From Oxytricha trifallax (Eukaryota; Ciliophora; Spirotrichea; Sporadotrichida; Oxytrichidae): a stretch of 64,000 nt of DNA. A program made the position numbers and the translations under genes. Below, piece by piece: positions 12,480 to 22,744 of the stretch. The DNA lies in assembly GCA_000711775.1 (NCBI GenBank), contig ARYC01018492.1, positions 1 through 64,000 on the forward strand. Reading direction: 5' to 3'. Under the pieces are notes generated by a model. The model was not told the DNA's origin. It was given only the letters and a program-made list of their open reading frames with translations, and did not search any database. Each line of letters opens with the position of its first letter. The first letter of the stretch is position 1.

Positions 12480-13426
12480 AGGAGATTTAGATCATGATAA
12501 CACATTAAAAATACTAATAGACAAGATATATATAGGTAAACATGTGTAACTCAGAGGAGTCATTTTTTTTGAAAGTTCTCACATTTTTTATTAATTTATT
12601 CAGAAATAATTCATTTTATTCCAAAAATTTCCTTCAATAAATATTTCATTTTTTGTAAACTGGTGTCTTACCTATCAAAGTTTCTATTTTATTTCACATT
12701 TACATACTCATATCTTAACCATCACCACCATGATTCTAATCAGTTCTTATACCAAATATCTATTATATATATATATATATATATAAATGTATATCTCATA
12801 TTGATTTTTTTTCCAAATATTTGATCAACTTCTCACTGATATTTACTAATGGTTCTATCATCTTCAAGGCTTTCTTGATAGAAACTTAAAGCGAAGTCAA
12901 TTCTAGGTATATAATTGATAATATGTCTCTTATAATAGTCATTCAACATACTCATTTTGATATTGTAGAATTCTAAGCAGTTCTTTTATAGTATCTTAAT
13001 TTACTAGTTATTATTAAATTCAACCATCAACTAATTGAAGTATAAATTTAAATTATTTAATAATTAATTGTATTTATATAAAAATATTTTATGGAGCCGA
13101 TCTTCAGGTAGATATCTAAGATGGAGAATAGTTTGTCTATGTCAAAATAGAGATGGAATGTATTCTTACATCTGCTATAATTAAAAGGGAAATAAATATG
13201 AAATTATTATATTGCTCTTATTATTATTTGAAGCTTTATGGAAATTAATACTAAGGTTTAAACGAGAGAGTTTTTTTATTAGAAAACTATTTAATAATTA
13301 TATAATCATAGGATATTGAAGTATCTGCATAAATTAATATAGCACTATTATTCTTGAATTTTAGGTTTAAAATAAATTTAATCTATATATTTTTTGAATA
13401 AATTTACATAATATACCAAGATTAAG
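12480..13426. other. AT-rich interval left of TBE-like element A
   Basis: Contains a (TA)n microsatellite at about 12761-12786. A weak minus-strand coding-like patch at about 12990-12800 includes MSMLNDYYKRHIINYIPRID and, in another frame, EPLVNISEKLIKYLEKKSI. A second patch at 13090-13200 is open on both strands. None is assignable. The interval ends at the left terminus of the transposon at 13427. Confidence 0.3.
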
Positions 13427-13622
13427 ATTTAATTTAAGATTATTAATAAATTTATATTGCTAAAGTATAATTAAATTGGGGAATTTAGAAAATAAATAAA
13501 TAACTGTAGATATATATAATTATAACTGCCGCTAATTAGATCAGCTATTAATTGTAATTTGATTTGGTGCAGTTTTTATTTTAATTCGGTTATTATAATT
13601 AAAGCCAAATTTTATATTGTAC
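13427..13622 (+). repeat. Left terminal inverted repeat of element A
   Basis: Near-complementary to 17935-18137 over about 200 bp, including AACTGTAGATATATA, TATAACTGCCGCTA and TTCGGTTATTATAATTAAAG. An inner block at 13948-14030 (with GGTTGGGGTTATTAAT) is again complementary to 17855-17932. At the left end the two blocks are separated by about 325 bp (13623-13947) that the right end lacks. That extra stretch is open on the minus strand in frame with the kinase. Confidence 0.85.
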
Positions 13623-13649
13623 AGTTTTATAAGATTATTTTTTATATAA

Positions 13650-15509
13650 AAATTGTACAAATCTGTGATTAGAGATAATTAGATGAACTACTACAAACTA
13701 ATTAGGCCAATGTTTAGTGAAAGGTGTAATCACTCTAGTTTCTTGAATGAATTAATCACTTTTCAGTTTAAATTTGCTGTTATTTGCCTCTACACATGCA
13801 TTTTCTATCTCTGTCTCCTCGTTCTGTATCAATTATGCATCCCTATTTAGCCAATCTCTACTGAAAGTAAAAGCGAGCTCCACATTACTGAAGGGGAACT
13901 TTTTCTCATTCTCTCTCATCATAGCCACTTTGAACTCTGTTATCAGCATTCAAAAATCCAAAACCTCCTTAATGAGGTTTATAAGTGCTTTGATTTGTTA
14001 GGAATTTGTTAAAGGTTGGGGTTATTAATAGGTTTAATGTGAAATTTATAGTAAAAGTATTTAATTTAATCGCTCAAAATGCACTTTTTGATCATGTGGG
14101 AGAGGTCTAAAGTTTATCTTGCTTAACCACAACTCTATCAGCTCTATTGATATGTCTGATCTTGAGTTTGGTTTTATTATTATTGAGTCTGCCATTTGTT
14201 TTATTGATTGTGAGACTCTTGTTTTGTCTATAAATTACTTTATTCTTTGCTTAGCATCTTTCTCGCACCTTGTAGAATAGTAATCGTTGCGAGGCATATT
14301 GCACTATATTATTATTGCTGCTAATGCCCATACATCCCACTAAAAGTCACCATCTCTCCAGTCTTCTCTTTCTGGATAGTACCCTTGAGTTCCCATTACA
14401 GTTCCAAGCCTTGATACTTCCACTCTTTAGGCTCTGTTGAAATCGATTATTGCTACTATTACAGGTGAGAAGTTTATCATTATATTTTCTGGCTTCAAAT
14501 CTCTGTGAACAAACCCTAACTTATGAAGCTCTTTAATACCTTATACGGTCTGAGTTGCTATTTATCCAAGTTACTTATGATTCCTTTGATCTGTTATGAA
14601 ATCTCTTAGAGTCATTTCATAGAGTGGGAGTCTGAAAGCAACATGATCCTTGGCAAGGAGAACAGCATCTAGCTTGATTAAGTAACTACACTCTTTAAAC
14701 TTTGCTTGAGTGAGTACTTGATACTCATTTGTAAACTCTATTTAATATTTATCATCACTTAAGAGATAGTTGAAGGGATACACCTTGTATGCGTATTGAT
14801 GATCGTTGATAACTTTCTTATCAAAGGAGTCTTCTATTATAAGGTAGCTTTAAAGAGAAGTATCTAGGTCAATTTAAGCAAGAACCGGTATTTTCTTGTA
14901 TTGAATCTTGATCATAATTTTTGTTATTTCAGAATCAGTTGGTTGCGTGCCTTCTTAACGTACTCTAACTCTCTAGCTTATTCAGGTACTACGACCTTAA
15001 AATATTCCCTCGCTTTTCTTTTGTTTAGAAGCTTCAGCTCAACTTCATGTTTTTCAACTTCTATATCTTTCTTGTGAGCCTTAATAATTGCTTCTTCAAG
15101 TCTCTTGTATGAGATTATGGCACTCAAAGCATTCATACTTTCCATCTATTTTATCATGCTTTAAGTATATAGTGGGGTTGACTTCTCTATGCTTCTTCTT
15201 ATGACTGTATCAACTTGATTTATGAGCAAAATCTCTCTCACATAACTCACAAAAAGAGACTTCAACCTCTACAGTTTGTATAGGAATTTCATTATTACCT
15301 ATCTCTTCCTCTCTGTCTCCCACACACTTGTTTGCCATTTATTTTCTATTATTAATTTCTATTTTAATAACAGAGACCTCAAGTGATAGCTCTGGTAGTT
15401 CTTTATGAGAGTTCATCTGACAGCTATCACACTTTTTATTGCTGCCAAAGGTAAGTCTCGTTTAGTTTGATGGAAGTGCTGTTGTTTTTCTTAAAATGTT
15501 AGCGCTCAT
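13650..15509 (-). CDS. TBE-type zinc-finger protein kinase (frame-broken)
   Basis: Starts at ATG 15509 (MSANILRKTTALPSN). The N-terminal part has a C2H2-like finger (CELCERDFAHKSS, then a TGA, then YSHKKKH) and a second Cys pair (YECFECHNL). The kinase domain follows: AYKVYPFN (ATP-binding Lys), FVHRDLKPENIMI (catalytic loop complete), IIDFNRAQ (DFG present as DFN), YYPEREDW (APE region) and WDVWALAAIII. A TGA at 13950-13952 sits in frame. Beyond it the frame continues with MLITEFKVAMM and NVELAFTFSRDWLNRDAQ to about 13650. At least two frameshifts and two TGAs interrupt it. The same domain pairing is known for the TBE 57-kDa protein. It is divergent from the second ORF, sharing a 500-bp intergenic region. 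The catalytic residues are intact, unlike in copy B. Confidence 0.75.
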
Positions 15510-16009
15510 ATTTAAATTTGAATTTAAAATTATAAAACTCCCTCTATAACTGAGAGTCTATATGAGAGCTTTGCAAGCCTAAAATTTCAAGGGAAGTTCT
15601 TAGAGTATTAGAGAAGAATTATGAGTGTTAAGAGAAGATCCAGCTCTACATATGGGTGAGGAAGTAACCATTTCTACTTTCAATAATAAGTTGATTATAG
15701 TACGTACCGATTTAGGAGGTATTTTGTGATTTTATGATTAAAATTAGGGTGCTCCTAATTAAGTACTAGCATTTTAGGAGCTGCTCCTAATTAAGTACGT
15801 ACCAATTTAAATTTAAAAATATGGAACTATAACAGTAGAAATTGATATCAATCTCTCAAGTTTGAAACCAGTTCTCAAAACCTTCTCCATATCCTTCTTA
15901 GAGGTTGACCTCCTATAGGATGCCCATATTTAATAGTAAGTTTTTCAGAGGTATATAATTGAAATCAATAAACTTAAATTGGAAATAATTTCTTAAATCT
16001 GTAAGCAAG
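15510..16009. promoter_or_regulatory. Divergent intergenic region with repeated motif, element A
   Basis: The 500 bp between the kinase and the second ORF hold two direct copies of GCTCCTAATTAAGTA (15751 and 15783) plus the related GTACGTACC on both sides. Element B has the same core (GCTCCTAATTAAGTT at 46025 and an inverted TTAGGAGC at 46111) in the equivalent place, although the surrounding sequence has diverged. Conservation suggests a regulatory role in bidirectional expression or a protein-binding site; that is inference. Confidence 0.45.
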
Positions 16010-16793
16010 ATGGAGTCAATGAATGATGCAATGAAAAGAATTCAAGCGCAAGAAATAATTCAAAGATTTAGAAGCAATTAGGATTTGCATCGCTTCCTGG
16101 TGCAGCAAGGTAATAAACTCATAGAAGCTAATCTTGATTATGTAGTTGGTTTGTTTCTGACAACGATGGAAGGTACTAAAATTTCATTTCTGAGAGCTAT
16201 ACTCTGTGAAGAGAAGAAAGCATTGAAAACTTAAGATGTAAGGTTTGCAGAGATTCCAAACTATCCAGAAATCTCAGTGACTAATTTATATGACAATGCA
16301 ATGAATGATCAAGAGGTTTCGTAATACCTGCCTACTCAGAAGCAGTTATCTAACAATTTACCTGAAAGAAACTATCTCTTTGGCATACTTACAACAATCA
16401 AAGGTGATTATTTGGGAGAGATTATTCAAGAATCTCATAAAAAGAGGTACAGTATCTCTCCAGAAGACAAGAACAGACAAGGAATCAAGATAAGTGAGAG
16501 CTGGCTGTCAGAGCTGCAGAAGCACCCTTATTTTTCAAGTAAAATTTGTCGCTTAACTCTTTAGAAAAATTGTAATGGCATCTTCTTGATGAAGAAATAG
16601 AGCAAGCTTCACAGAAAGCGAAAGTCGCAGACGAAGTATGAAGTCAGCAAGAGACTTTATTTAAATATTTAGCCTCCAGAATCAATGAACATAGATGCTG
16701 TAGCTGGCAGTAAGAGAAGAAACCTAGGAGGAGAGAAGTAATAGGATTAAGAAAAAATAGAAGCCAGATCCTACTAAAGAATTTTAAATGTGA
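16010..16793 (+). CDS. TBE second ORF (22-kDa-ORF equivalent)
   Basis: ATG 16010 begins MESMNDAMKRIQAQEIIQRF, and the frame stays open for about 245 codons with several TAA/TAG as Gln. Conserved blocks shared with element B are GTKISFLRAILCEEKKALKT, PERNYLFGILTTIKG, QGIKISESWLSELQKHP, the basic KLHRKRKSQTKYEVSKR, and MNIDAVAGSKRRN. A one-base slip in an A run near 16757 separates it from its likely end at TGA 16791-16793, where B-like residues (KPDPTKEF) occur. The protein is helical and basic toward its C-terminus. Its position between kinase and transposase matches the TBE 22-kDa ORF, whose function is unknown. Length here is about 260 codons, longer than that name implies. Confidence 0.7.
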
Positions 16794-16837
16794 CTTATAT
16801 ATTCATTAACAAAGCTGCAAAACTTATTTATATACAT

Positions 16838-17859
16838 TCACTCTCCCTTCTTTAGCACACTTTTAGGCTAATTAATTATCTTCGCTGAACTTTTAATAAA
16901 GTCTACAGTATCGATAGGGAGGTCATGCATCAAGTGGTAAAGCAGCAGTTTCTTGTAATGACCTTTTAATATACCCCAGTAGAACTCAATTCCATTAAAC
17001 TATGGACTGTAAGGTACGTTGAACACTGGCGTTATTCTAAGTTGTTCATAACTCTTCCTTGTTTCTTTAGTTTATGAACAGAAAGATTATCAACAAACAG
17101 TATAATCTCTTCTTCAGAGTACTTCTCTCTCAGCTGTTCTAAGAACTAGATATAATACTCTGTCTTAATAGATTGAGGATGAATAACATAAGTCTCTAAA
17201 CCAGTATCTTAGCTAATTCCTCCAAGATTTGCCATTATTTATACTTTGACTTTCTAGTCATATACTTCTTTATTACTTTGTCTTTTAGACCATGACTTCT
17301 GGATGAAAGTTTTGAAGGTAAACACTGCCTCATCCGCAAAAATAAACTTAATATTATTTTATTGAGCTCTCTTCATATAATTATATTTATAATTTAGTTT
17401 ATTGTAGTAAAATGGCAGAGTCAAATCAATTATTCTCTTGTTACGATTCACACCTTTGTAAGAGATACCATCTCGTTTATAAATGTTTGCAATAGACTAT
17501 GCAGAGATCTTCAACTCAGGGAAATGGCGGTGAAACATAGTAGCTCGTTGGTCTAAAGAGAAGTGAGCCCAATACTTCAAAGTTTTTTCATTAATAAGAT
17601 AGTCAATATGCTTCTATAGAAACTTTGACTTCCTCTAAGGCATAGAATTCAGCTATTATTGCTTTAGTTATACTGCTATAAGGCAGTGGGAGCGAACAGT
17701 TTGATGGACTTCACTTTAAGAGCAGTGCAATTGACTTATAATTAAGTACTGGTTTGACTTATTCACTATACATATCACATCCATAACGCAGTTTAAACAC
17801 TAAATCTATATACTATTCATCATAAATAGACCCCAAAAGCTTGCTATTTTGTCTCGCAT
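16838..17859 (-). CDS. TBE-type DDE transposase (IS630-Tc1-mariner superfamily), frame-broken
   Basis: Minus strand, ATG 17859 to TGA 16838-16840. The N-terminal part has a helix-rich DNA-binding region (LKYWAHFSLDQRATMFHRHF, then ISAQSIANIYKRDGISYKGV). The catalytic domain shows the three acidic residues: Asp in FIFADEAVFTF, Asp in LFVDNLSVHK and Glu in FNGIEFYWGILKGHY. The second Asp and the Glu are separated by 34 residues (DD34E), as in Tc1-mariner enzymes. Expected role: cut-and-paste transposition; in Oxytricha, TBE transposases are also implicated in genome rearrangement. At least two one-base frame breaks occur: one near the N-terminus, where an alternative frame matches copy B (LGSIYDEQYIDLVFKLRYG), and one before the Glu block. 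Confidence 0.85.
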
Positions 17860-17934
17860 TTAATTAATAACCCCAACCCCTAACAAATTCCCTACAAATC
17901 AAAGCACTTATAAACATCATTAAGGGATTTTGTG

Positions 17935-18137
17935 GTTTTGAATGTACAATGTACAATTTGCCTTTAATTATAATAACCGAATTAATATAAAAACTGCACT
18001 AAATCTGATTACAATTAAAAGCTGATCTAACTAGCGGCAGTTATAATTATATATCTACAGTTATTTATTTATTTTTGAATTTCCCCAAATCAATTATACT
18101 TTAGCAATATAAATTTATTAATAATCTTAAATTAAAT
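17935..18137 (-). repeat. Right terminal inverted repeat of element A
   Basis: Complement of 13427-13622. The adjoining inner block 17855-17932 contains ATAACCCCAACCCCTAACAA, a telomere-like CCCCAA/CCCC string, and overlaps the transposase start. The outer end stops at ATTTAATTTAAGATT read inward from 18137, beyond which a minus-strand coding frame resumes. Confidence 0.85.
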
Positions 18138-18465
18138 ATTTTCTAGCATTAATATGATTATCATAGCTAGATTTATCATTTTCAATGAACCCATTATAAT
18201 AGCACAAATTTTTGAAATTATTATCTTCATCATTGAAATTCCTTTTGATACTCCTCTTTATTTGTTTATTGCTCTTTTTATCAGGAATATCAGGTTTAAT
18301 TTATAACTATAAATATAACTTTATGTAAAATATTATAAATAAAGTTTATTATAAGCATCCTAATTTTGAATTGATAGTAAGAATTTCAACTTCTTAATAA
18401 TTGCCTTATCCAAACCATTTTACTCTCACTTCACTCTTCAATATGTCATTAACATCTACTTTCAT
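18138..18465 (-). CDS. Host gene fragment abutting element A
   Basis: One minus-strand frame without TGA runs from about 18465 to the transposon border. It encodes VDVNDILKSEVRVKWFGQGN early and, after an A+T-rich stretch that may be an intron (about 18370-18310), FNDEDNNFKNLCYYNGFIEN and DKSSYDNHINARKYL. The open frame ends exactly where the inverted repeat starts. No similar continuation is obvious left of 13427. It may be a coding segment next to a transposon-bearing eliminated sequence, or a gene cut by the insertion. Product unknown. Confidence 0.4.
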
Positions 18466-18469
18466 TAAT

Positions 18470-21095
18470 CTGATTCACACAAAACATATATTTATTAGTA
18501 ATTAATAACATATTTACTAGCTAATTTATTAAATAAATAAGGAATTTGACTATACAATTTTATTTCATCTCTGAGAGTAAAGTCTAAACATGCTTAAAAA
18601 TAACCAAAAACATTAACAAAATTTAAATTTAAGATCTTCTGATTTGAATACGATTATTGTTTTCTCTTTGAGGCGAAGTAGTGGTGTCAAATTCAATTTT
18701 CAATTAGATTATTCATTTATACTTATCTAAGTAAAATTTGAAGTGTAGTGATAAATTAATCAAGTGAAATCAATTAAAATAAAGTAAAATGCTAATAAAT
18801 TCATAAAATCAAATATAAGAATAGCGTATTACCCTTAACTATTAAAGTTCAATGAATTCTAAATGATATATTCTGGTCTGTCTGGTTACCATATTATACA
18901 TGATTGCTAAATAATTTTTGAATCATATTGTTAAACTTTCTAAAAAGTTTTATGAGAGAAAATGGAAAACATTATGCCCCACCCCAAATGACTTAAGATA
19001 ATATAAATAATTTTAAAATAAAATATTTTTAATTTTAATTTCATGAAAAAAATTATTTTAATATCGATCAAATTTTATGCATTTTATTAATTCATTTATA
19101 AATTAAGCAAAAAACAAAGAAATTGAATTTTTTGCATGAGAAAAAATAAAAAACAATAAGAATATAAAATTTTAGTATAAATTCTTCAAAATTTAGACAA
19201 TGAAAAAAAATTATTTAAAAATTAGTTAAAGATAATCCCATTTACAATTATAAGTTCTTCATTAAATTTGTTAATTACTATTATATTTCGAAGAAAAAAA
19301 TGTATTTTTTATAATGCGTCTTGTTCAAAAATTAGTTTTTACAAAACGAAATCTCTTTAAGTTTAATTATAAAAAATAAAACTTAGGGTAATATGGAGGT
19401 GATGTATTCACCATGATAAAAGATAAATTAACTAATTTCTATATTTTAATGTTTACACTCCACTTTGCTTTTTCAAGAATAAACAATTATTTCATATATA
19501 ATTATAAATCATTAATATGATCCCATCTTCTATTATGAAAGACTTGTCATTTCTCTTATACCTCAAGAATCTCTCAACTCTGACTTGAAAATGAATTATT
19601 CAATTTAAAACATGCTTAATCAATCTTTTTTCGTGTATACTGCCTTAGAATTGTTTTGGGAGGTATTTTCATTCTCAATTCTATTTTTAATAATTTTTAG
19701 GGGGAAAATTTTCTAAGCCAAAAGTTTCTACTCACAAAAAGATAATTACCTGCCCTACGGAAGTTTTCGGCACCATACATTAAATATATAATTTGTAGGA
19801 ATTTCTCAAAATCTTTATCATTAATTTTTATCTAATTATTTATAATCTAACATCCAATAAATAATATTTCTACCTTAATAAAGATTTCAAATTTTATTAA
19901 AATCATTTATGAAAATCGTTTAACACTGTTTTAATAAAATAATTAGACAAAGAACAAATATAAACATATTAATATATACGATAAAAACGGTTGTCCTATA
20001 TATGGATTATGGTGTTTTAAATTGGGATTTATGTGTTTCTAATATTTTATTGTCAAATAACATAATTCTTAATTTTGAGAGAGAAATCTACCAAGGGAGC
20101 AGTTGACCCTCTAAATATTTAACCGAAATGTAAAATAAATTGTAATCAACTATTCTTAAGACAACTAACTACTTTCATTTGAATGGTGACTTATAAACAT
20201 ATATTTTAAAATGTATACTAATAAAATTTTTATGACCTCTATTAACTCTCTCTATATTTTCAAACTCATCGATTTTTATTTTTTATATCACTTTTAAAAG
20301 AAGATTTTTACCTCTTTGATTTGTGTTTTATCTTAATTTAATCTTATTACTAAGCCTAGGATCTTCTTTTCATATAACACATATTAGTAGTAGATTAGAT
20401 TATCTCTACGTCAGATAAACTTTAATAATAATTTAAACCACAAAAATAATTAAATAATAAATGCAAATAAAATATAGGTAAATTATTATAAATAAAAAAT
20501 TTACCTTAGATTTTCAAATATATTAGGAATCTCATCAATTTTATATTTCAATGAAAATAATTAAAACATTAATTTTTTATAGATTACTTAAAACATAAAT
20601 ATATGAAAGATCAAATAAATATATATATATTAAGTTTTATTTTTTTTGGCATGTCTGGTTAAATAAGAATTTATTAGAGTTTATAACATTTTTTTTGATT
20701 TTAAACAAAATTTAAAATATTTAATTAATTTAACAGTCAATATTTATATCTTAATTAAAATATTAATTTTTGAGTTATTAATCGTTTTGTTGCCCTAATT
20801 GTTAGTTAGGTTTATCTTCATTGTAGAGAGATCTTAAATTTTAGTTTGAATCTTTTTTATCTAAGTTTTTTCTTGAATTATTTTTCATTTCAAATTTTAT
20901 ATTTCTATTTTATTAGATTTTTATCAATTATAGTCATTGTTTTTTTATATACAAGGATTTTAAAATTAATGTAAATAATTGTTAAGAAATTAAATTATAA
21001 AAAATACATTGAAATTTCTAAATATAAATTATTATAAATACAATAATTTTCTTCATTATTATCTGTTGTTTCTTATATAAGTGAATGTTTTCTCT
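18470..21095. other. Long AT-rich intergenic stretch
   Basis: About 2.6 kb of very A+T-rich DNA. I find no protein homology, no inverted-repeat element and no RNA gene. Short open frames here have the composition of random A+T sequence. Confidence 0.45.
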
Positions 21096-22384
21096 CTTAA
21101 ATATCATATTTGGCTGAGCATTAGATTTAACGACGTAAGGAAATTTGAAAATCTCAATTGGACTTTAATTTCCACATATCCATTTGGATAAGATTTAGAT
21201 GAATTTTCTTAAGAAAGAGGAAGTCATTAGTGCTGTGTAAATGAAAATAGATTTATCGTTATATTTGGAGGGATTTATGAAATAACCTATGAGTTCAACT
21301 ACGTTTACATCTTTGACATTAAACAAAGCAAGTGTTTCTTTTCAACGAAAATAATTAAAATTCTTCATAAAATGATTCCCCTCAAATTTAAGTCATTATG
21401 TAGCAGAGTAATAATGCTTTCAAAAAGAATTAAGTTAAATTGAATTAATGTAGCAAGCTCTAGATATTCTAATCTTATGAATAGAACAAATGGACGAGAA
21501 TTACCCTTGAATTCTATATTCAAGAAGAGTCCCAAAATAAAGATTCAATTAATCAATCTATGAGACTGTAAAAGCTTATTCTAAGCTCTATTAAAATCAA
21601 TTATTGTAGGAATACATTTGATTTGGGAAAATTAAATCAAAATTAATAATTAATTATTATAATTCGTGGCAGTTAACTTTCTGGAAACCTAGACAATATG
21701 GTACTTGTTCGATAGAGAATTCAAATTTAGCTGGACTTTACTATTGGCGGTACCCCTCTATCGCTTCCCTGGAGCGAGATAACTCGACTTTAATAGTGGG
21801 TGATTTGTTTAGTTGAATTTAATGCCACAATTAAAGTCGAGTTATCTCGCTCCAGGGAAGCGATAGAGGGGTACTGCCAATAGTAAAGTCCAGCTAAATT
21901 TGAATTTTCTATCGAACAAGTACCATATTGTCTAGGCTAAGACAAAGTTAACTGCCACGAATTATAATAATTAATTATTAATTTTGATTTAATTTTCCCA
22001 AATCAAATGTATTCCTACAATAGCAGATTAAAAAATGAAATTTACTTCAATGAAGAGTCTCCAAAAATATCACTTGATATAAACAAAAACACTTTTTAAA
22101 AAAGAGACTAAGGATTCAAAAGGAGAATTGCTAACTCATACATCAATCACAATGAAAAACCTTTTCATAATTAAGAAATCACATCAAAGTTTCAATAGCT
22201 ATTTTCAAATGATAAAAAAATGAAAAGTTTTTGGGAATCACACAACTTTGAATTCTCCAATAAAAACTGGAAAGAAACTCTCGCTTAATTATTAAATGTA
22301 AAGTGGACACAATACTGGCAGCCATCACCATAAGAACAATAATATGAATTAGAGTTCTTTCATAAATTCTAGGAATAGAGATGA
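21096..22384 (+). pseudogene. Kelch-repeat-like gene interrupted by a MITE
   Basis: The first frame, ending at TGA 21441-21443, shows kelch features: DVRKFENLNWTLISTYPFG, then RGSHQCCVNENRFIVIFGGI and YEFNYVYIFDIKQSK (R..H, then IVIFGG, then Y.FD). A second frame continues with NKWTRITLEFYIQEESQNK to 21600. After the palindromic MITE at 21604-22020 it resumes with NEIYFNEESPKISLDINKN, MKSFWESHNFEFSNKNWKET and VKWTQYWQPSPQEQQYELEF, to TGA 22382-22384. The two sides of the MITE are in the same phase if only the 417-bp element is removed, and out of phase if one TA is also lost. Kelch propellers mediate protein binding. Only one to two blades are visible, so the gene is partial or decayed. Confidence 0.55.
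21604..22020. repeat. TA-flanked palindromic MITE, copy 2 (best preserved)
   Basis: A 417-bp element TTGTAGGAATAC...GTATTCCTACAA with TA on each side (21602-21603, 22021-22022). Arms of about 190 bp are almost perfect complements around a loop of about 35 bp (21795-21829). The inner part carries GGCGGTACCCCTCTATCGC and CTCGACTTTAAT with their complements. The near-identity of the arms marks it as the youngest of the four copies. TA duplication is as expected for Tc1-mariner-type mobilisation. No ORF. Confidence 0.92.
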
Positions 22385-22744
22385 TTCTGTACCGTCTGTT
22401 AAAATTACTGATGAGAAATAACCTACAGCAAATTGGCTATTCTGCTTGGTTGTAGGGCGATAAATATGTAATCCTTCAAGTTATAAAATTTATTTGCCTA
22501 CAAAATATAATTTATAAATTTTTATGTTGTATTCGGCGTTGATTGGAATCATTTCATACTTTTACTGTAGTTATTAATATCACCTTCGAATAACTTTACT
22601 TACTTTTTGTTAACGAGATTCACTCAATCGCACAAGCTGCTCAAAAAATAATTGCTCAAATTGCTCATTTTGTTAATTTCATAATAAATAGCTAAATCTT
22701 GTAAAATTTGAATAAAAAATCAAAATTCTGTTTTAGTTATAAAA
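22385..22744. other. AT-rich spacer
   Basis: No gene or repeat recognised. The stretch leads into the second MITE type, whose left end is at about 22745. Confidence 0.4.

Larger units (their letters stand above)
13427..18137. mobile_element. TBE-like DNA transposon, element A
   Basis: A 4.7-kb element bounded by inverted repeats of about 200 bp (13427-13622 and 17935-18137) that begin ATTTAATTTAAGATTATTAA. It carries three genes: a minus-strand DDE transposase at the right end, a plus-strand second ORF, and a minus-strand zinc-finger protein kinase. This cargo set matches what is known of Oxytricha TBE elements (42-kDa transposase, 22-kDa ORF, 57-kDa ORF with zinc finger and kinase). Size is close to the 4.1 kb usual for TBE1. 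All three genes have frame breaks, so this copy looks inactive. Target duplication is unclear (TA or AAT-like). Confidence 0.85.

Noticed and set aside
12320-12505. Minus-strand ORF with hydrophobic stretches
   Set aside because: Antisense shadow of the charged plus-strand frame 12127-12472; the hydrophobicity comes from complementing Lys and Arg codons.
12761-12786. (TA)n run as a functional site
   Set aside because: Simple microsatellite in A+T-rich DNA; no structure or conservation to support a function.
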